Shown: positions 1 to 7,153, numbered from the stretch's first letter. The stretch is 64,000 nucleotides of DNA from Oscillospiraceae bacterium (GCA_910574635.1 CAJTCG010000007.1:1-64000); one strand, 5' to 3'. Notes: generated by a model not told the origin, from the letters alone. Program-made: numbers and translations.

Positions 1-73
1 GCCCTCGGCGGCCCGCCTACCGGAAGCCGGGAAGTTCCGGGAAACGGGCCGCCGAGGGCGGCGGCCCCTACAA
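1..73. repeat. GC-rich palindromic dispersed repeat, copy 1
   Basis: The first 60 bases form a near-perfect inverted repeat: arm gccctcggcggcccg at 1-15 is matched by cgggccgccgagggc at 46-60. The inner segment (ctaccggaa..ccgggaagttcc.ggaaacggg) recurs on the same strand at 9810-9855. The copy ends ggcggcccctacaa just before the RHH promoter; at 9798 the same ending, inverted, abuts the second RHH promoter. It is a REP-like element and its left side may extend beyond the window. Confidence 0.75.
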
Positions 74-117
74 GATTGCATCCCCCGAACTTTGCAGATT
101 CCCACAACAAATACATA

Positions 118-164
118 TTGACTTTTGCGGTCGCATAAGGTGGAATAATTTTGCGACCGCAAAA
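118..164 (+). promoter_or_regulatory. Promoter and 13-bp palindromic operator of the RHH gene
   Basis: TTGACT at 118-123 has a 17-base spacer to a weak -10 TGGAAT (141-146). A perfect 13-base inverted repeat, TTTTGCGGTCGCA at 123-135 and TGCGACCGCAAAA at 152-164, brackets the -10. A repressor bound to both arms would block initiation, so autoregulation by the RHH protein encoded 13 bases downstream is the simple reading (inference). Confidence 0.65.
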
Positions 165-176
165 GGGGGGTGTACG

Positions 177-356
177 ATGGCCGCAAAAAAAATAGGGCGT
201 CCTACGGATAGTCCAAAAGACATTGACATCAAAATACGCTTTGACAAAGAAACCGTAGATAAACTGGAAATATGCAGTGAGAAAATGCAGATTACCAGAG
301 CGGAAGTGGTCCGGCGTGGTGTCAGAAAGATGTATGACGACCTTGATAAAAAATAG
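177..356 (+). CDS. Small ribbon-helix-helix (CopG/Arc-like) DNA-binding protein, copy 1
   Basis: This 59-residue protein starts MAAKKIGRPTDSPKDI. A short basic arm and a beta-strand (IDIKIRF) lead into two helices containing KLE..SEKMQ and TRAEVVRRGVRKMYDDL, the usual Arc/MetJ/CopG arrangement. Such proteins bind DNA as dimers through the paired strands, often as antitoxins or autorepressors. No toxin ORF lies beside it. Instead a convergent small RNA candidate abuts its stop codon. A homologue with the same GRPTD.PKDI start and roughly 55% identity lies at 9540-9725 on the other strand with the same neighbours. The start is supported by a gggggg stretch 6-12 bases upstream and by alignment with the second copy. 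RHH fold is likely; the role is unknown. Confidence 0.8.
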   Translation: MAAKKIGRPTDSPKDIDIKIRFDKETVDKLEICSEKMQITRAEVVRRGVRKMYDDLDKK

Positions 357-430
357 TGGGAAGCGGCGCACTCCAACCAAGACCGCACCGCTTCCCCCCA
401 AAGGCCGATATTGCCCAAAGGCAAAACGAC
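347..430 (-). ncRNA. Candidate ~85-nt small RNA convergent with the RHH gene, copy 1
   Basis: On the minus strand an extended -10, TGGTATAAT (445-437), precedes a block shared almost exactly with 9454-9493: ACGTCGTTTTGCC, TTTG, GGCAATATCGGCC. It contains a TTGCC/GGCAA hairpin. A stem GGGAAGCGG/CCGCTTCCC (388-396 with 358-366) follows, then six T residues complementary to the A-run at 348-353, which makes an intrinsic terminator. The terminator abuts the RHH stop codon (354-356), so the RNA tail is antisense to the end of that gene. No good -35 is seen in this copy. No protein is encoded. Both the promoter and the RNA are inferred from sequence pattern only. Confidence 0.5.
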
Positions 431-437
431 GTAAATA

Positions 438-863
438 TTATACCATGCAACCTTTGCCGCCCCGCAGCAGGCACAGCGCCCCCCCGGCAAAGACGCACAG
501 GTCCGCCAGGTTAAAAACATAGCGGTTCAGGGGCCTTGGGGTCCGGGGGAAATGGAGGTAGTCATAGACCCGGCCCTCCGTCAGGCGTTCCTGGAGGTTG
601 CTGAGGCCCCCGCCCAGCATCAGCCCCGTCCCCAGGGGACAGCGCTTCCGCCGCCCCCACAGCAGCCCCAGGGCTGCCGCCGAGGCCAGGGGCAGGGCCT
701 CCGCCGGGATGGGCAGGGAAAAGGCCGCCCCCTCGTTCCACAGGGGCTTTCGCCGGACCCGGCCCCCCAGATAGTCCCTCTCGGGCCGGCCGGGACGGTC
801 CAGGTACCGCCGGGCGGCGGCGCAGCCGGAATACGCGGCCAGCGCGGTCAGCAGCGTCCGCAT
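438..863 (-). CDS. Signal peptidase II (LspA)-like membrane protein
   Basis: The 141-residue protein has several hydrophobic segments. Its C-terminal half carries GGGLSNLQERL, GRVYDYLHFP and YVFNLADLCVFAGG. These match the lipoprotein signal peptidase signatures (GN..DR, VvDf, FNvAD) and keep both catalytic aspartates (in VYDY and NLAD). LspA cleaves the signal peptide of diacylglyceryl-modified prolipoproteins in the membrane. The N-terminal half is divergent, so this may be a paralogue rather than the housekeeping enzyme. The second ATG is chosen because AGGAGG (871-876) leaves 7 bases to it but only 1 to the first. The upstream GTPase-nuclease gene stops at 866, three bases before this start, so the two are probably co-transcribed. 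The stop codon lies inside the conserved small-RNA promoter block. Confidence 0.7.
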   Translation of the reverse strand: MRTLLTALAAYSGCAAARRYLDRPGRPERDYLGGRVRRKPLWNEGAAFSLPIPAEALPLASAAALGLLWGRRKRCPLGTGLMLGGGLSNLQERLTEGRVYDYLHFPRTPRPLNRYVFNLADLCVFAGGALCLLRGGKGCMV

Positions 864-865
864 GG

Positions 866-3508
866 TCATTCCTCCTTTCGCTTTTCCGCCTGTTCCATGG
901 CGGCCCGGAGGGCCCCGTGGCCCCGGCGGTTGTTTTGGGCCAGGATTCGGGCGATCTGGCCCTGAACCGCCTCCACCTCCTCCCGGAAGGCGGCGGCGGA
1001 AACCCGGAGGGCCCCGTGGCCCAGGATGATCAGCTGCTCCGGCCCGTCGGAGGTGGCCACCCGGACCCGGTGGCGCTTCCCCAGCTCATAGGTGGCCCGC
1101 TCGATGTAGGCGTCCGCCGTCTCCGCCTCCTTGGTGTAGACCACATGGATGCTGTGGTACTTCTCCACGGACCCCTGGCCCCCCCGGACCTTATAGGCGT
1201 CAAAGACGGCGATGACCTCGCATTTCCGGTAACCCTGGTAGTTGCAAAGAAGGTCGCACAGGGCCTTCCGGGCCGCGTCCAGGCTCTCCCGGGCCATGGC
1301 CTCCAGCTCGTCCCAGGCGAAGATGATGTTGTACCCGTCCACCAGCAGATACTCCGGCCCCGCGGGCTGGCGGGAGACGTTCCGGCGCTCCGGCGCGTCG
1401 GATGAGACGGGACGGCGGGGGGCCTTGGGGGGCAGGAAGTCCCGGCGCTTCACCGCGCCGTAGGTCCGCTCGAAAATGGCCTGGAGCTCCTTGTCCTGCT
1501 CGATGGTCCCGGCGTAGGCGGCGCTCCGGCGGGTCTCCGGCTCCTTGGTTTCCCCGGGCTTCGGGGCGCCGAGGCGGACGCCGCTCACCACATGGGCCTG
1601 GGCGGGGACGTCGCTCCACTTCACCGTGTAGCCCGCGCCGTGGGCGCAAAAGACGGAGTCCGGCGTGTTCTCCACGTCCCGCTCCGGGTCATAGCCCAGG
1701 GCCGCCGCGACCGTTTCCGGATCTCCGCAGGGCCGGTACCCGGCGGGGCGGAGGCTCAAGCGGCCCTGTCCCCGGGTGTAGGCCGCCAGCTCCTTGGCGT
1801 AGTCCCCCATGGCGGCCACCGGGGCCTGGCCGGTGAGGACGGCCTCCTCTCCCAGGGCCTCCGGCGGCTCCGCCTCGCCGCCCATCTGCTGAACGTCGTT
1901 CAGCGCCCGGCCCAGCTGGGCGGCGGGCAGCTCCAGGCGGAAGGCGTACCAGGGCTCCAGCAGGACGCTTTCGGCGCGCATCAGCCCCTGGCGCACCGCC
2001 CGGTAGGTGGCCTGGCGGAAGTCGCCGCCCTCGGTGTGCTTTTCGTGGGCCCGGCCCGCCGTGAGGGTAATTTTCATATCCGTGATGGGTGAGCCGGTCA
2101 GGACCCCCAGGTGGGGCTTTTCCCAGAGGTGGGTCAAAACAAGGCGCTGCCAGTGGCCATCCAGCTGGTCCTCCGGGCAGACCGTGGCAAAGCGGAGGCC
2201 CGTCCCCCGGGGCAGGGGCTCCAGGAGCAAATGGACCTCGGCGTAGTGCCGCAGGGGCTCGAAGTGGCCCACGCCCTCCACGGGGGCGGCGATGGTCTCC
2301 CGGTACACCACCCGCCCCGCGCCGAATTGGGCCTCGATGCCGAAGCGCTCCCGCAGGCGGCGCTGCAAAATCTCCGTCTGGACCTCTCCCATCAGCTGGA
2401 CCCGGACGGCTCCGGCGGCCCAGGAGACCCGGAGCTGGGGGTCCTCCTCCTCCAAGAGCCGCAGGGCTTTCAAGGCGGCGGAGGGGTCCGCCTCTGTCTG
2501 CATCTGATAGGCCAGCACCGGCTCCAGGGCCGGGACGGTCCAGGCGGTCTCATGGCCCAGCCCCTGGCCGGGGAGGGCCCGGCTCAGGCCCGTGACCGCC
2601 ACCACCGTTCCGGCGGGGGCGCTGTCCACGGGCTGGAACTTCTCCCCGGAGTAGAGGCGGAGCTGGTCCGCCTTTTCCTCCCAGACCTCTTCCTCCGGGG
2701 TGTCGGGGCGGCGGTTGGTGAGGAGGTCCTTGGCCCGGAGCGCCCCGCCGGTGACCTTCATCCAGGTGAGGCGCGCCCCCCGGGCGTCCCGGGAGACCTT
2801 GAACACCCGGGCCCCGAAGGCCGCCGGATAGGCCCGCAGGGGCGCGTGGCGGCGGAGGGCCTCCAGCAGGGCCTCCACCCCCTCCAGCTTCAGGGCCGAG
2901 CCGAAGAGGCAGGGGAACAGCTTCCGCCTCCGGACAAGGTCCGTCAGGTCCTCCTCCGCCAGCTCCCCGGTCTCCAGATACCGCTCCAGCAGGGCCTCGT
3001 CGCAGACGGCGGCCTCCTCCGCCAAAGCCTCCGGCGGCAGGGAAAAATCCGCGCAGCCGCTGTCCAGCCGGGCTTTCAGCTCCGCCAGAAGGGCATCCCG
3101 GTCCGTGCCCGCCAGGTCCATCTTGTTGATAAAGAGGAATGTGGGCACGGCGTACCGCTCCAGCAGCCGCCAGAGGGTCCGGGTGTGGGCCTGGACCCCG
3201 TCGGAGCCGCTGACCACCAAAACCGCGCAGTCCAGGACCTGGAGGACCCGCTCCGCCTCGGCGGAGAAATCCACATGGCCCGGGGTGTCCAGCAACGTGA
3301 CGGCCAGGTCCCCCAGGGAGAACTCCGCCTGCTTGGAGAAGATGGTGATGCCCCGCTCCCGCTCCATCTCGTCGGTGTCCAGAAAGGCGTCCCGGTGGTC
3401 CACCCGGCCCAGGCGGCGGATGGCCCCGCTCCGGTACAGCAGAGCCTCGGAGAGGGTGGTTTTTCCGGCGTCCACATGAGCCAGGACGCCCAGGACCAGC
3501 TTGTTCAT
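866..3508 (-). CDS. EF-G/TetM-like translational GTPase fused to a C-terminal NYN (YacP/Rae1-like) nuclease domain
   Basis: The 880-residue protein starts MNKLVLGVLAHVDAGKTT: G1 is near residues 10-18, followed by a DTPGH G3 and NKMD G4, then EF-G-type domains as in ribosomal-protection proteins (TetM/O/W) or EF-G paralogues. From about residue 719 a separate domain begins EYLLVDGYNIIF and keeps acidic residues at D724, D770 (FDAY), D799 (ETAD) and D821 (TSDGPEQ). This is the NYN/PIN-like YacP family; B. subtilis Rae1 of this family cuts mRNA in the ribosomal A site. The start is fixed by GGAGGTG 6 bases upstream of ATG; 94 upstream codons remain open but lack family similarity. A joint ribosome-binding and mRNA-cleaving role is inference. 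Tetracycline resistance should not be assumed. Confidence 0.85.
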   Translation of the reverse strand: MNKLVLGVLAHVDAGKTTLSEALLYRSGAIRRLGRVDHRDAFLDTDEMERERGITIFSKQAEFSLGDLAVTLLDTPGHVDFSAEAERVLQVLDCAVLVVSGSDGVQAHTRTLWRLLERYAVPTFLFINKMDLAGTDRDALLAELKARLDSGCADFSLPPEALAEEAAVCDEALLERYLETGELAEEDLTDLVRRRKLFPCLFGSALKLEGVEALLEALRRHAPLRAYPAAFGARVFKVSRDARGARLTWMKVTGGALRAKDLLTNRRPDTPEEEVWEEKADQLRLYSGEKFQPVDSAPAGTVVAVTGLSRALPGQGLGHETAWTVPALEPVLAYQMQTEADPSAALKALRLLEEEDPQLRVSWAAGAVRVQLMGEVQTEILQRRLRERFGIEAQFGAGRVVYRETIAAPVEGVGHFEPLRHYAEVHLLLEPLPRGTGLRFATVCPEDQLDGHWQRLVLTHLWEKPHLGVLTGSPITDMKITLTAGRAHEKHTEGGDFRQATYRAVRQGLMRAESVLLEPWYAFRLELPAAQLGRALNDVQQMGGEAEPPEALGEEAVLTGQAPVAAMGDYAKELAAYTRGQGRLSLRPAGYRPCGDPETVAAALGYDPERDVENTPDSVFCAHGAGYTVKWSDVPAQAHVVSGVRLGAPKPGETKEPETRRSAAYAGTIEQDKELQAIFERTYGAVKRRDFLPPKAPRRPVSSDAPERRNVSRQPAGPEYLLVDGYNIIFAWDELEAMARESLDAARKALCDLLCNYQGYRKCEVIAVFDAYKVRGGQGSVEKYHSIHVVYTKEAETADAYIERATYELGKRHRVRVATSDGPEQLIILGHGALRVSAAAFREEVEAVQGQIARILAQNNRRGHGALRAAMEQAEKRKEE

Positions 3509-3549
3509 GGAAGCACCTCCGACAAAAGGTTTTGCGCCGGACCGGGGCC

Positions 3550-4278
3550 CTATCCGGCGCGGAACAGGACCGCCAGCAATCCGTAGATCACCGGCTGGTG
3601 GAGCATGTAAATGAGAAGGGAGCGGCGGCCCATGGCGGTGACCAGGGGAACCGGCCGGATCTCCCGGGCCTCCTCCGGCCGGAGGCGAAAGAGGAAGTAC
3701 CCCGTCAAAAAGAGGAAGAACCAGGGCAGGACGGAAAAGTAATCCGTGGAAAAGAAATCCGCCGGAGGGAAGCCCGCGAAGGCCGTGCACAGATTCCGTT
3801 CCCCATCCCAGAAGCGGAAAAACCGGGCCCCCTCAAAGCCCAGATATCCGGCGTTCACGTCCCGGAACACCAGAAACAAAAGGAAGCTCCCCGCCAGCCC
3901 CGCCCGGGGCGGAACCCGCCGGAGAAGGCCCCGGAAGCCGTTTGCCAGCAGCATGGAAGATCCCAGCAGGGTCAGCACGCCGAACAGCACCAGGTTTTCC
4001 GGCATAAAAAACCACGTTGCGGCGGTAATGAGAGCTCCGCAGAAAAACACCGTCAGCCCCCGCCGGAGCTGATGGCGGCCCAGGGCGAAGCAGTAGCCGG
4101 AGAGGAGGATGAAGGTCCAGCAGATGCTCTGCTGCCAGACGTGGGCGGCGAAGCCGTGGTACCAGGGCCAGTCTATGCCGAATAGATAAACAAGGTCCCA
4201 GCAGGCGTGGTAGAGGATCATGCTGACAAGGGCGCAGCCCCGGATGGTGTCTAACACTCGATAGCGGCGGCGTTCCAT
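3550..4278 (-). CDS. DUF1624/heparan-alpha-glucosaminide acetyltransferase-like membrane protein
   Basis: The 242-residue polytopic protein begins MERRRYRVLDTIRGCALVSMILYH, the typical start of the DUF1624 family (R-x-lDtiRG-x-a-x-xMi-x-yH), and ends RRSLLIYMLHQPVIYG. About seven hydrophobic helices are visible. The family is related to membrane acyltransferases, and the conserved first-helix His may be functional, but no substrate is known here. AAAGGAGG lies 6 bases upstream of the ATG. It sits between proS (upstream) and the GTPase-nuclease gene (downstream, 41 bases away). The proS terminator at 4304-4330 separates it from proS, although its start is close behind that hairpin, so it may be read by leakage. 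Confidence 0.8.
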   Translation of the reverse strand: MERRRYRVLDTIRGCALVSMILYHACWDLVYLFGIDWPWYHGFAAHVWQQSICWTFILLSGYCFALGRHQLRRGLTVFFCGALITAATWFFMPENLVLFGVLTLLGSSMLLANGFRGLLRRVPPRAGLAGSFLLFLVFRDVNAGYLGFEGARFFRFWDGERNLCTAFAGFPPADFFSTDYFSVLPWFFLFLTGYFLFRLRPEEAREIRPVPLVTAMGRRSLLIYMLHQPVIYGLLAVLFRAG

Positions 4279-4303
4279 GGAGCGGCCTCCTTTCTGGAGT
4301 GGG

Positions 4304-4330
4304 AAAAAGGGGGAGCGCCGCTCCCCCTTT
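4304..4330 (-). terminator. Intrinsic terminator after proS
   Basis: An 11-bp perfect stem (AAAGGGGGAGC 4306-4316 with GCTCCCCCTTT 4320-4330) has a 3-base loop and a T-run on the minus strand (A4304-4308). It lies 7 bases beyond the proS stop. Confidence 0.85.
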
Positions 4331-4336
4331 GGGTCC

Positions 4337-5776
4337 TTAATAGGCCACGCCCCAGTAAATATCGGTCTTGCAGGGCTTGCCGCACACGGGGCACACGCCC
4401 TCCGTTCCGCTCTGCTTCAGGGGCATGCAGCGGGAGCTGACCCCCGCCCGCTCCTTCATGGCCAGCTCGCACTCCAAGGAGCCGCACCACTTGGACCGCA
4501 GGAAGCCGCCCTTCCCCTCGGCGATGGCCTTGGCCTCCTCGGGAGAGGCGATGTCGAAGGTGTTGTCCTCCCGGTTTTGGAGCGCCTGCGCGTACATGTT
4601 GTCATGGACCTCGTCCAGGAGCTTCTTCACCGTCTCCTCCAGCTCCGCCAGGGGGACCGTCACCTTCTCGCCGGTGTCCCGGCGGGCCACCACGCACTGC
4701 TCCTTCTCCATGTCCTTGGGGCCGATCTCCACCCGGAGGGGCACGCCCTTCATCTCGTATTCCGCAAACTTCCAGCCGGGGGAGTTGTCGGAATCGTCCA
4801 TCTTGGAGCGGATGCCGGCGGTTTTCAGCCGGTCCCGGAGGGCCGCCGCCGCGTCCAGCACGCCGGGCTTGTGGGCCGCCACGGGGATGACCACCGCCTG
4901 GATGGGGGCCACCCGGGGGGGCAGCACCAGGCCGTTGTCGTCTCCGTGGGTCATGATGATGCCGCCAATCATCCGGGTGGAAACGCCCCAGCTGGTCTGG
5001 TGGGGGTGGTGGAGCTGGTTGTCCTTTCCGGTGTAGGTAATGCCGAAGGCCTTGGCGAAGCCGTCCCCGAAATAGTGGCTGGTGCCCGCCTGGAGGGCCT
5101 TGTGGTCGTGCATCATGCACTCCACGGTGTAGGTCTCCTCGGCCCCCTTGAATTTCTCCTTGTCCGTCTTCCGGCCCCGGAGGACGGGCATGGCCAGGAA
5201 GTTCTCCATGAAGTCCGCGTAGACGTTCAGCATCCGCATCGTCTCCTCCCGGGCCTCCGCCTCGTCCGCGTGCATGGTGTGGCCCTCCTGCCAGAGGAAT
5301 TCCCGGTGGCGGAGGAAGGGGCGGGAGGTCTTCTCCCACCGCAGGACGCTGCACCACTGGTTATAGAGCTTCGGAAGGTCCCGCCAGGAGTGGATGATAT
5401 TGGCGTAATGCTCGCAAAAGAGAGTCTCGGAGGTGGGGCGGACGCAGAGGCGGTCCTCCAGCTTCTCGCTGCCGCCCATGGTAATCCAGGCGCACTCCGG
5501 GGCGAAGCCCTCCACATGGTCCTTCTCCTTCTGGAGCAGGGACTCGGGGATCAGCACCGGGAGATAGACGTTCTCATGGCCCGTCTCCTTGAAGCGGCGG
5601 TCCAGCTCGCCCTGGATGTTCTCCCAGATGGCGTAGCCGTAGGGCCGGTAGATGAACATGCCCTTGACGGAGGTGTAGTCGATGAGCTCCGCCTTTTTGC
5701 AGACGTCGGTGTACCACTGGGCAAAGTCCGCGTCCCGGGCGGTGATGGCGTCCACTTGTCTTTTATCCGTAGCCAT
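4337..5776 (-). CDS. proS: Prolyl-tRNA synthetase, archaeal/eukaryotic type
   Basis: The 479-residue class II synthetase charges tRNA-Pro with proline. Motif 1 lies near MFIYRPYGYAIWENI, motif 2 is RWEKTSRPFLRHREFLWQEG, and motif 3 is GGSTR-like (SWGVSTRMIGG). An anticodon-binding domain follows. The C-terminal zinc-type domain (CPVCGKPCK) ends in Tyr (WGVAY), as in ProS type 3, which lacks the editing insertion of the long bacterial type. A good ribosome site (GGAAAGGAACG) precedes the ATG. It is monocistronic, with its own promoter and terminator. Confidence 0.97.
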   Translation of the reverse strand: MATDKRQVDAITARDADFAQWYTDVCKKAELIDYTSVKGMFIYRPYGYAIWENIQGELDRRFKETGHENVYLPVLIPESLLQKEKDHVEGFAPECAWITMGGSEKLEDRLCVRPTSETLFCEHYANIIHSWRDLPKLYNQWCSVLRWEKTSRPFLRHREFLWQEGHTMHADEAEAREETMRMLNVYADFMENFLAMPVLRGRKTDKEKFKGAEETYTVECMMHDHKALQAGTSHYFGDGFAKAFGITYTGKDNQLHHPHQTSWGVSTRMIGGIIMTHGDDNGLVLPPRVAPIQAVVIPVAAHKPGVLDAAAALRDRLKTAGIRSKMDDSDNSPGWKFAEYEMKGVPLRVEIGPKDMEKEQCVVARRDTGEKVTVPLAELEETVKKLLDEVHDNMYAQALQNREDNTFDIASPEEAKAIAEGKGGFLRSKWCGSLECELAMKERAGVSSRCMPLKQSGTEGVCPVCGKPCKTDIYWGVAY

Positions 5777-5797
5777 AGCGTTTTCGTTCCTTTCCTA

Positions 5798-5851
5798 TTT
5801 AGGGTCCTAAAATAACGAGTTTATTTTATCCGCCCAGGGCGGAATTGTCAA
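5798..5851 (-). promoter_or_regulatory. proS promoter with two embedded palindromes
   Basis: On the minus strand TTGACA (5846-5851), a 17-base spacer and TAAAAT (5823-5828) form a near-consensus sigma-A promoter. The spacer holds a 15-base palindrome, TCCGCCC-T-GGGCGGA. A second palindrome, TTTAGG-AC-CCTAAA (5798-5811), sits in the short leader. Either could be an operator. The leader of roughly 45 bases is too short for a T-box. Confidence 0.75.
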
Positions 5852-5928
5852 CCGTTTCCGGGGAGCGGGCGCGTCCATCCGGAGATTTTATCGCGGAGCG
5901 CCGGGCGCTTTCTTGCCAGGAACCGCCC

Positions 5929-6678
5929 TCACCGCCCCGGCAGGGGGAAAGCCCGCAGAATCACCCGCCCGAAGCACACCAGGCTCCGCCCGCCGGAGGA
6001 GGGGAGGACCACATCCGCGTCCGCCCGGGCCCGGTTCAGAGAAAAGAGGTACACAATTCCCGCCGGGTCCTTGTAGTACTGCTTGCAAAACACGTCCCCA
6101 TCCACGCAGAAGATTCCCACGTCTCCCGCCTTCAAGGGGTCCCGGTTCACATAGGCCACAGACCCGTCGGCGATATAGGGGGCCATGGAGTCTCCTTGAA
6201 TCCGCACGGCGAACTCCGCCGCCGGGGGCACGTCCCCCGTGACGGGAATGTAATCAAAATCCTCCCCAAAGGCCGGGGCGGCGTACCCGGCGGCGGCAGG
6301 GGTCCGGTAGAGGGGGATCATCCGGGGCTCCACCGCTCCAGGGGACTTCTCCGCCTCGTCCCGGCAGGCGCACAGCGCCTCCACCATGGTCCGCACCGTC
6401 TCCCGCCCCAAAGCGGACAGCCCCCGGTATCCTTCCAGCAGCCTCTGTTCCTTCGGGTCCAAGGCCCGCTTGTTGTACTGAAAGCTGTCTTGAAACAAGG
6501 TGTTCGGGTCCACCTCCAGGGAGTCGAAGAGCCGCAGCATAATCTCCTCCTTGGGAAAGCTGACCCCCGTCTCATAATTTCCCACGGCGGAAGGGGAGAC
6601 CCCCAGCAAAGCGGCCAGCTCGGCCCTGGTCATATCCAATTCCCCCCGCCGGGCCCGCATCCTCTCGCCAAACGACAT
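5929..6678 (-). CDS. XRE-S24 (LexA/CI-like) repressor
   Basis: The 249-residue protein has an N-terminal XRE helix-turn-helix (residues ~5-60, RAELAALLGVSPSAVGNYETG) and a C-terminal S24 peptidase-like domain. The latter has the Ala130-Gly131 cleavage-type bond (AAAGYAA), Ser164 in IQGDSMAPYI and Lys199 in VFCKQYY, the Ser/Lys dyad of LexA and CI-like proteins. Such repressors self-cleave when RecA filaments form, which lifts repression. A 10-bp-armed perfect palindrome lies just upstream of its promoter. A LexA-box-like site is found 17 bases further on. No prophage genes lie nearby, so it may regulate itself and distant genes. GGGGAGG precedes the ATG by 6 bases. Confidence 0.88.
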   Translation of the reverse strand: MSFGERMRARRGELDMTRAELAALLGVSPSAVGNYETGVSFPKEEIMLRLFDSLEVDPNTLFQDSFQYNKRALDPKEQRLLEGYRGLSALGRETVRTMVEALCACRDEAEKSPGAVEPRMIPLYRTPAAAGYAAPAFGEDFDYIPVTGDVPPAAEFAVRIQGDSMAPYIADGSVAYVNRDPLKAGDVGIFCVDGDVFCKQYYKDPAGIVYLFSLNRARADADVVLPSSGGRSLVCFGRVILRAFPLPGR

Positions 6679-6705
6679 CCCCGCACCTCCCCTTTTACTT
6701 CTCTC

Positions 6706-6759
6706 ATCTTACCAGCGCGTGAAAGCCCTGTCAATCTTTTTTACAAGAATCTTGTAAAA
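6706..6759 (-). promoter_or_regulatory. Promoter and operator of the S24 repressor gene
   Basis: TTGACA (6729-6734), a 17-base spacer and TAAGAT (6706-6711) lie on the minus strand. Immediately upstream is a perfect palindrome, TTTTACAAGA-a-TCTTGTAAAA (6739-6759), with a further half site (TTTCTTGTAA) near 6809. A palindrome abutting the -35 is the expected position for autoregulation. Confidence 0.75.
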
Positions 6760-6765
6760 TCCCCC

Positions 6766-6794
6766 TTGACATAATCGAACATATGTGCTATTTT
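6766..6794 (+). promoter_or_regulatory. Divergent promoter overlapping a LexA-box-like site
   Basis: TTGACA (6766-6771), a 17-base spacer and TATTTT (6789-6794) point rightward. The spacer contains CGAACATATGTGCT (6776-6789), close to the Gram-positive LexA box CGAACN4GTTCG. No convincing gene lies downstream before the tRNA genes on the opposite strand, so the transcript, if real, would be non-coding. Confidence 0.45.
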
Positions 6795-6857
6795 AAATTC
6801 ACCGCCAAGTTTCTTGTAATTCCACCGCCCCGTATCCCCTCGTCTCCCGTCCCCCGT

Positions 6858-6900
6858 AAAAAACCTCAACCGCGGACCCAGCAGCGCGGTCCGCGGTTGA
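6858..6900 (-). terminator. Terminator of the tRNA-Thr/tRNA-Tyr operon
   Basis: A 13-bp perfect stem (TCAACCGCGGACC at 6866-6878 with 6888-6900) is followed on the minus strand by a T-run complementary to A6858-6863. A second 14-bp perfect stem (6907-6920 with 6956-6969) lies between this terminator and the end of tRNA-Tyr. Confidence 0.85.
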
Positions 6901-6973
6901 AGGCGAAGAAATTCCCACCAGAGTGCAGTTTTCGGCGGAGCCGGAAACGGAACGGTGGTGGGAATTTCTGAGC

Positions 6974-7058
6974 TGGTGGGGGAAGGTGGATTCGAACCAC
7001 CGAAGTCAGTGACAACAGATTTACAGTCTGCCCCATTTGACCGCTCTGGAATTCCCCC
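6974..7058 (-). tRNA. tRNA-Tyr (anticodon GTA)
   Basis: The acceptor GGGGGAA/TTCCCCC pairs fully. The anticodon loop reads CTGTAAATC with anticodon GTA. A long variable arm, as expected of bacterial tRNA-Tyr, and the T-loop GGTTCGAATCC are present. CCA is encoded (TGG at 6974-6976). Confidence 0.95.
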
Positions 7059-7077
7059 AGATATCATGATGAACTTG

Positions 7078-7153
7078 TGGAGCTGGTGGACGGACTCGAA
7101 CCCCCGGCCTGCTGATTACAAATCAGCTGCTCTACCAACTGAGCTACACCAGC
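7078..7153 (-). tRNA. tRNA-Thr (anticodon TGT)
   Basis: The acceptor GCTGGTG/CACCAGC pairs fully. The anticodon stem-loop CTGATTTGTAATCAG gives anticodon TGT. The T-arm reads GGGGGTTCGAGTCC and CCA is encoded (7078-7080). It is the first gene of a two-tRNA operon, 19 bases before tRNA-Tyr. Confidence 0.95.

Noticed and set aside
866-3508. Tetracycline-resistance gene call
   Set aside because: EF-G/TetM-like similarity is clear but the C-terminal nuclease and chromosomal setting argue against assuming resistance.
3509-3790. 94-codon upstream extension of the GTPase-NYN gene
   Set aside because: It overlaps the end of the DUF1624 gene in another frame, is Gly/Pro-rich without family similarity, and a good ribosome site fits ATG 3508.
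5777-5822. T-box riboswitch before proS
   Set aside because: The leader is about 45 bases with no T-box core or terminator.
6783-6971. 62-codon plus-strand frame downstream of the LexA-box promoter
   Set aside because: It has no ribosome site and a translation dominated by Pro/Arg/Lys derived from the tRNA terminator hairpins.
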